Assembly (NCBI GenBank): GCA_964619615.1
Contig: CAZUFO010000077.1
Span: forward strand, 1-10,688
From: Urechidicola sp964619615
GTDB taxonomy: Bacteria; Bacteroidota; Bacteroidia; Flavobacteriales; Flavobacteriaceae
DNA: 10,688 nucleotides
Direction: 5' to 3'
A program made the position numbers and the translations under genes. The notes under the pieces were generated by a model, which was not told the origin of the DNA, searched no databases, and saw nothing but the letters and a program-made list of their open reading frames with translations. Position 1 is the stretch's first letter. The number at the start of each line of letters is the position of its first letter. Below, piece after piece: positions 7,015-10,688 of the stretch.

Positions 7015-7042
7015 TCTAATTGTCTAAAAATCTAATATCTAA
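7015..7042 (-). repeat. Degenerate TTAGA tandem repeat upstream of the dehydrogenase gene
   Basis: On the minus strand TTAGA occurs four times at spacings of 7, 8 and 8 bp between the porin stop and the dehydrogenase ATG (TCTAA at 7015, 7023, 7031 and 7038 on plus). It fills most of the 42-bp gap. It may be a simple-sequence relic or influence translation of the downstream gene; no function is shown. Confidence 0.5.
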
Positions 7043-7053
7043 AAGGTTGAATT

Positions 7054-9021
7054 TTATATAAAGAAATTCCAAACCAACCCAAACCGAACTGTAAAATCTC
7101 GATACGGATTTAATGGCGAGCTATAATAATCTCTACCTGTAAACCCTGAAGTTACATTTTCTAATTTAAAGTAGATACGTGTTCTACGAACTTGAGCGTT
7201 TATAAAAATATCGAATAACGGATACCCACCAAATTCCTCATCATTTTGTAAAGTGAATTCAGATAATAAAGGGTCATAATCATTTAAGAAGTACTTCGAA
7301 AAATATTTAAAAGTAACGCCTGTTTGCAATAATAATGGCTTGTTTTTAAACAAGTAATTGGTGTAATACAAAGAGTTTCGTGTTACAAATTCTGGGACTC
7401 TAAAAAAGGCTTCGCCTTTTGATACGCTTTGATACATTAATGTGTTTTCTAACGTAAATTTTCTAAACGAGATTGCCTTATTTACTTTTACTTTTAAATA
7501 ATTTAATGCTTCACCTGCTTGTTGTGGTTTCGAATCTGCATCAAAATAAGTGTAGTTATCTATTTGAGAGATACTTGCAGAAGCGTTCAACCACTTATCT
7601 GAAATAAACTCAAAAGAGACATCCCTAATTTGCTCGTTTTTAAATGATTCATTTTGCCAATTATAGTCAATATAATCACTTTGAAAATGTAAAAAATTAA
7701 AGTTTGGCGATTTTGAAACAAGTGAGAAACTTGCGCTGACTTTAAAGATGCTGTCTTGAACGTAGGTTGCTGCTCCACTAAAACTATTCCCTTCTAAATC
7801 ACCAGATATAATTGAGGATGCACTCGCTTTTAAGTTAAAATTTTTAACTGTTGCGTTCCAATCAGCCCCAGCAGAAAATGTAGCACCTTCCATATTCTGA
7901 TCAATAATTTGATTGTTTAAATAGGTAATTCCGTTAAAATAATGATCAAACCTATAATGGCTTCCTTTCACTCTAAATGTGCCTAAAACAACGGGTGAAT
8001 TTACTTCGAGATACAATTGATTATTCATCGTTTTAAAACCAGTATGGTCATTAACATCCGATTGAAAAGCATCGCCAATCAAATCATTTTGCGTCATAGA
8101 AAATCGGTAATGTTTCGATTCATAAGAATAAATATGCCCAACTGTAAGATTAGATAAATTGGTTTTTGTAGAGTCGGTTTCTCTAAGAATTTTGTAATTG
8201 TGTTCTAAATGATAACGTTTGCTTTCTAGTACATTTTCAGCATCATTAAAGTTCACATCCAAACGGGCTCTATCTTTAAATTCGCCATTATTAGATCTAA
8301 AATAACTATCAGATAAAATTGTAAGTCCACCATTCTCTTCATTAAAAAAGTTATGCCCAACAAAATGACCTCGTGCATAATAACGATTATTTTTTGAGCG
8401 ATAATTAAATGTGGTTCTGAAATTTCGATTAGTAACTAATGCACGACGGTATTTACCCAAAGAACGCAATCCTTTATATGTAAACGAAAAATTAAAATTA
8501 GGAGAGGTATTCATCGTTACCAAACCTTCAGATAATTGCCCTTGCTCTAAAGTAGAACGGAACATTAACTGACTTGTTGGAGTTGGTACACGGTAGTAAA
8601 CAACATCTTCAATTTCTTTATAATTGTAATATTTGGCATTCATTCCCATTTTTGGAATAAAACCCGTTGAATTAAAATCATATCCAAGACGGTTAAATGT
8701 TTGTCCAGGATTGTGGAATGCCATCAATTCAAAATTATCTTTTTGAGTAAAATTAAAAAGGTATTCCTTTCTAATTGTTAAGGTGGTGTCTATAAAAGTG
8801 GTGTCGTAACTATGCGAAATAATTTTGTAATCTGTATAATGCGTTTTGCCATCAATTTTTACGGTCACCATTTTTTCACTTGCCTTTTGAAGAGAATCTC
8901 GGTATTGTTCTGGAGTTAAATCTGAATTATAAGACTGGTTAATGTTATCGTTAATCTGTCTTTGTGCTTGAATATTTACGCTAAATAAAAAGACAATAAC
9001 AATAAAAATTTTAATTCTCAT
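7054..9021 (-). CDS. Putative outer-membrane porin, DUF4289/Porin_10 type
   Basis: This is a predicted outer-membrane beta-barrel of the Bacteroidota putative-porin family; the solute is unknown. I place the start at base 9021, where MRIKIFIVIVFLFSVNIQAQ gives a clean signal peptide with cleavage after QA. An in-frame ATG at 9075 would add 18 residues and lies upstream of the likely promoter. The resulting 655-residue protein starts with a polar, Tyr/Asp-rich segment (QINDNINQ, then TPEQYRDSLQKASEK). It continues as many alternating aromatic/polar strands with Asn/Asp-rich turns, including FNRLGYDFNSTGF near residue 127 of the longer form. It ends YRDFTVRFGLVWNFFI, an aromatic terminal strand as expected for barrel-assembly recognition. 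It is divergent from rnhB and 42 bp upstream of the dehydrogenase gene. Family recognised from sequence wording; transport specificity cannot be inferred. Confidence 0.85.
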   Translation of the reverse strand: MRIKIFIVIVFLFSVNIQAQRQINDNINQSYNSDLTPEQYRDSLQKASEKMVTVKIDGKTHYTDYKIISHSYDTTFIDTTLTIRKEYLFNFTQKDNFELMAFHNPGQTFNRLGYDFNSTGFIPKMGMNAKYYNYKEIEDVVYYRVPTPTSQLMFRSTLEQGQLSEGLVTMNTSPNFNFSFTYKGLRSLGKYRRALVTNRNFRTTFNYRSKNNRYYARGHFVGHNFFNEENGGLTILSDSYFRSNNGEFKDRARLDVNFNDAENVLESKRYHLEHNYKILRETDSTKTNLSNLTVGHIYSYESKHYRFSMTQNDLIGDAFQSDVNDHTGFKTMNNQLYLEVNSPVVLGTFRVKGSHYRFDHYFNGITYLNNQIIDQNMEGATFSAGADWNATVKNFNLKASASSIISGDLEGNSFSGAATYVQDSIFKVSASFSLVSKSPNFNFLHFQSDYIDYNWQNESFKNEQIRDVSFEFISDKWLNASASISQIDNYTYFDADSKPQQAGEALNYLKVKVNKAISFRKFTLENTLMYQSVSKGEAFFRVPEFVTRNSLYYTNYLFKNKPLLLQTGVTFKYFSKYFLNDYDPLLSEFTLQNDEEFGGYPLFDIFINAQVRRTRIYFKLENVTSGFTGRDYYSSPLNPYRDFTVRFGLVWNFFI

Positions 9022-9038
9022 AATTTGATTTGATACAA

Positions 9039-9046
9039 CAAAGATA
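9039..9046 (-). promoter_or_regulatory. -7 promoter element of the porin gene
   Basis: On the minus strand TATCTTTG is an exact match to the Bacteroidota consensus TAnnTTTG, 17 bp upstream of the ATG at 9021, giving a very short leader of about 10-14 nt. A TTTG lies further upstream (minus strand, about 9073-9076) but at 26 bp is too far for the usual 19-20 bp spacing. The element supports the 9021 start, because 9075 would lie upstream of transcription initiation. Confidence 0.45.
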
Positions 9047-9121
9047 AAATATTTTAACGATAAAATAGCCGTCAAATTGTTCTTGAAAAATATGTATTTT
9101 TAGGTTCTAATTATAGCCATA

Positions 9122-9721
9122 ATGCTTGCCTTAAAATATCAAGAAAAATTAGTAGAAGTTGGAACGGATGAAGCGGGAAGAGGTTGCCTTTCGGGACCTG
9201 TAGTTGCGGCAGCAGTTATATTGCCAGCTAATTTTTCGCACCCTTTTTTGAACGACTCTAAACAGTTAACTGAAAAACAACGAGCAGAACTTAGGCCTTA
9301 TATTGAAGAGCATGCAATTTCGTATGGTGTTTCTTTTATATATCAAGAAAAAATAGATAAGATAAACATTCTACAAGCGTCTATTTTGGCAATGCATTTA
9401 GCAATAGATGAATTAAATGTTGCTCCAGAATTTATTATTGTTGATGGAAATAAGTTTAAACCGTATAAAAACATTCCATATAAAACAATCGTAAAAGGGG
9501 ATGCGAAATTTATGAGTATTGCCGCCGCGTCTGTGTTAGCGAAAACGTATAGAGATGATTATATGGCTAAAATTCACCTCGATTTTCCGCAATATAATTG
9601 GAAACAAAATAAAGGCTACCCAACAAAACAACATCGTGATGCCATTCGAGAATTTGGTGTTACAAAACACCATAGAAAAACGTTTAGATTGTTACCCGAA
9701 CAGTTGAAGTTGGGTTTGTGA
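9122..9721 (+). CDS. rnhB: Ribonuclease HII
   Basis: RNase HII cuts the RNA strand of RNA-DNA hybrids and nicks 5' of single ribonucleotides in DNA, starting ribonucleotide excision repair; it is cytoplasmic and metal-dependent. The 199-residue protein is of usual length. It carries the signature GTDEAGRG at 14-21 followed by GPVVAAAVILP. The four acidic catalytic residues are identifiable as D16, E17, D108 (in IIVDGN) and D127 (in KGDAKFMSIAAASVLAK). NDSKQL at 44-49 and the C-terminal NKGYPTKQHRDAIREFGVTKHHRKTF are also typical. The start at 9122 gives a family-typical short N-terminus. It is divergent from the porin gene across 100 bp. The best -7-like element is TATTTTTA at 9095-9102, without a well-spaced -33. 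No clear terminator follows its stop. Confidence 0.96.
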   Translation: MLALKYQEKLVEVGTDEAGRGCLSGPVVAAAVILPANFSHPFLNDSKQLTEKQRAELRPYIEEHAISYGVSFIYQEKIDKINILQASILAMHLAIDELNVAPEFIIVDGNKFKPYKNIPYKTIVKGDAKFMSIAAASVLAKTYRDDYMAKIHLDFPQYNWKQNKGYPTKQHRDAIREFGVTKHHRKTFRLLPEQLKLGL

Positions 9722-9915
9722 GATTCAAAAGCAGAACTAACCTGTATTGATAATTTTATATACGGTTTGTATATGAAGCGTTGGGCATTTATAAGCACTT
9801 CCTTTTCGGTTTATCTCTATCTTTATTTACAAGCACTAACTTTGAATTAATCACTTATTGCCCAATGATTTATATACTTTGTTGTGTTTTCGTACTTTAT
9901 TTTCCGTTCTGTTGA
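9722..9915. other. Non-coding stretch after rnhB with a variant repeat core
   Basis: I see no convincing gene. AGCGTTGGGC at 9777-9786 is a one-base-longer variant of the TAGCGTTGGC motif found twice further right, and TTGCCCAAT at 9858-9866 is a near-inverted copy of it. ATATAC (9758-9763) and GTATAT (9769-9774) form a short inverted repeat. The words AAGCACT at 9793-9799 and 9831-9837 repeat in direct orientation. No tRNA, terminator or promoter was recognised. Confidence 0.4.
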
Positions 9916-10004
9916 TAGCGTTGGCAAGACATACTCTTTTGCAATTTTTGGCTTGGTGTGGTGGCTGAAGCGAATTGCAAATGTGTATGGCTTTTAGCGT
10001 TGGC
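9916..10004. repeat. Imperfect hairpin element framed by 10-bp direct repeats
   Basis: TAGCGTTGGC occurs at 9916-9925 and again at 9995-10004. Between them arms 9926-9946 and 9973-9993 pair at 18 of 21 positions, including nine consecutive pairs (TTTGCAATT with AATTGCAAA). After an asymmetric bulge (9947-9950 against 9972), GCTT (9951-9954) pairs with AAGC (9968-9971) around a 13-nt loop. It sits 7 bp from the stop codon of the unknown minus-strand gene. The form suggests a MITE/REP-like element with duplicated target, or a recombination-site hairpin loosely like an integron attC. The outer motifs are direct, not inverted as in attC. Confidence 0.55.
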
Positions 10005-10011
10005 TAATCTG

Positions 10012-10688
10012 TCAGAGTATTAATTCCGTTAACATTCGCTTTATATCCAAGTGTTTTGCTCCTTGTACAGATTTTGAATTGATTGAAACCAAATCAATCC
10101 AATCCATAATCTTTTTCTTTTCGGTCGTTTTTTTATTCCAATATTCCGTTAACTCAATTGATGAAGTGTTAATCAAAATATCTAAAATAGAATCCATATT
10201 CTCAAAAAGTTTGATAAACACTCTTGGAATGTTTTTATACATTTTATTATTAATCAAATAATCGTCTTTTCCTCCAGCTGTAAATAAGTCCCTTACATTT
10301 GGACAAACAACAGCTTCTCGTGTTACTAACCAAATTGCAAGTCTGGCAAACTTATCTCCTCGATTACTAAAAAGCTCTGGAAAATAGACCATAGCTCTGT
10401 TTTTATTGTTCTGTTTATCTTTTAGACTTAAATTATTCCAAATGTTTATCACAAGATTACTTGCTCTTTCAGTGTCTTGAATCCACCACAAATCTTGCCC
10501 AGGTTTTAATTTACTCTTGTAATAATCTGTGATTGGTTTAATGGGATTTTTCTTTTGACGTAAAGTATCATAAGTTGTATTGATTTTGTCAAAAATCGTT
10601 TTGCCTTTTTCCAAGTTCATATCGATTAAATATCTTGGTGAATGTGTAACAACGACTTCTGATAAACATTCTTCGTAGGCTCTACATC
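10012..10688 (-). CDS. Unrecognised protein, 5' end beyond the window
   Basis: I do not recognise this gene. The frame is open to the right edge: 22 codons precede the Met at base 10620 (reading CRAYEECLSEVVVTHSPRYL, then I-D), so that Met is probably internal and at least 224 residues are visible. The product looks soluble and is rich in Lys, Asn and Ile. There is no signal peptide or membrane segment in the visible part. Notable stretches are PGQDLWWIQDTERASNLVI, then FSNRGDKFARLAIWLVTREA and CPNVRDLF; the C-terminus is Lys-rich and helical-looking. The stop is TGA at 10012-10014. Immediately downstream lies the direct-repeat-framed hairpin, and the gene converges on rnhB. This suggests an accessory gene beside core genes (inference). 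The long open frame and protein-like composition support a real gene, but no function can be given. Confidence 0.7.
   Translation of the reverse strand, partial: CRAYEECLSEVVVTHSPRYLIDMNLEKGKTIFDKINTTYDTLRQKKNPIKPITDYYKSKLKPGQDLWWIQDTERASNLVINIWNNLSLKDKQNNKNRAMVYFPELFSNRGDKFARLAIWLVTREAVVCPNVRDLFTAGGKDDYLINNKMYKNIPRVFIKLFENMDSILDILINTSSIELTEYWNKKTTEKKKIMDWIDLVSINSKSVQGAKHLDIKRMLTELIL

Noticed and set aside
9616..9798. A minus-strand frame overlapping the end of rnhB
   Set aside because: It overlaps the conserved RNase HII C-terminus and has no recognisable product.
9773..9850. A 25-codon frame encoding a hydrophobic, Tyr/Leu-rich peptide after rnhB
   Set aside because: It overlaps the repeat core AGCGTTGGGC and has no ribosome-binding or promoter signal. 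It could resemble a small membrane peptide, but chance is the simpler explanation.
9916..10004. Calling the hairpin a canonical integron attC site
   Set aside because: attC sites have inverted outer boxes (RYYYAAC and GTTRRRY). Here the outer motifs are direct copies of GCGTTGGC, which does not fully fit GTTRRRY, and no integrase gene is in the window.
10079..10261. A 60-codon plus-strand frame opposite the unknown gene
   Set aside because: The minus-strand frame is much longer, continues beyond the edge and has better protein-like composition; the plus-strand frame is likely its shadow.

Overview
The window looks like chromosomal DNA from a member of the Bacteroidota, most likely Flavobacteriaceae. 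The DNA is very AT-rich. Starts lack clear Shine-Dalgarno sequences. Two promoters match the Bacteroidota -7 element TAnnTTTG. The gene content also fits: a DUF4289-type putative porin, tandem YceI proteins (one a lipoprotein), a COG2509 flavoprotein, and RsgA with typical flavobacterial wording. This assignment is inference from style and families, not from a database search.

Layout, left to right. (1) 1-1394, plus strand: a 5'-truncated rsgA (ribosome assembly GTPase) and dtd (D-aminoacyl-tRNA deacylase), separated by 83 bp that contain a perfect 22-bp palindrome. (2) 1467-2751, plus: two YceI-family genes in tandem, one secreted and one lipid-anchored, ending in a strong intrinsic terminator. 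(3) 2854-4943, plus: an NhaC-type Na+/H+ antiporter with a CRP/FNR-type regulator 5 bp behind it, a probable operon. (4) 5145-5345, plus: a small DUF2892 membrane protein behind a 200-bp spacer that holds an FNR-like 14-bp palindrome. It ends in a long GAAA-loop terminator that overlaps the end of the convergent neighbour. (5) 9021-5455, minus: a putative outer-membrane porin, then a COG2509 FAD-dependent dehydrogenase 42 bp downstream. (6) 9122-9721, plus: rnhB, divergent from the porin. (7) 9722-10011: about 290 bp without a convincing gene, carrying a 68-nt imperfect hairpin framed by 10-bp direct repeats. (8) 10012-10688, minus: an unrecognised gene running off the right edge.

Most of the window is housekeeping and envelope biology: translation quality control and ribosome assembly, RNA primer/ribonucleotide removal, ion homeostasis, and periplasmic and outer-membrane proteins. 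The parts least explained by known families are the repeat-bearing gap and unknown gene at the right end, which look like the start of an accessory segment, and two regulatory-looking palindromes (901-922 and 5067-5080). I see no transposase, integrase, CRISPR array, tRNA or rRNA gene, and no complete undescribed system that I could defend.
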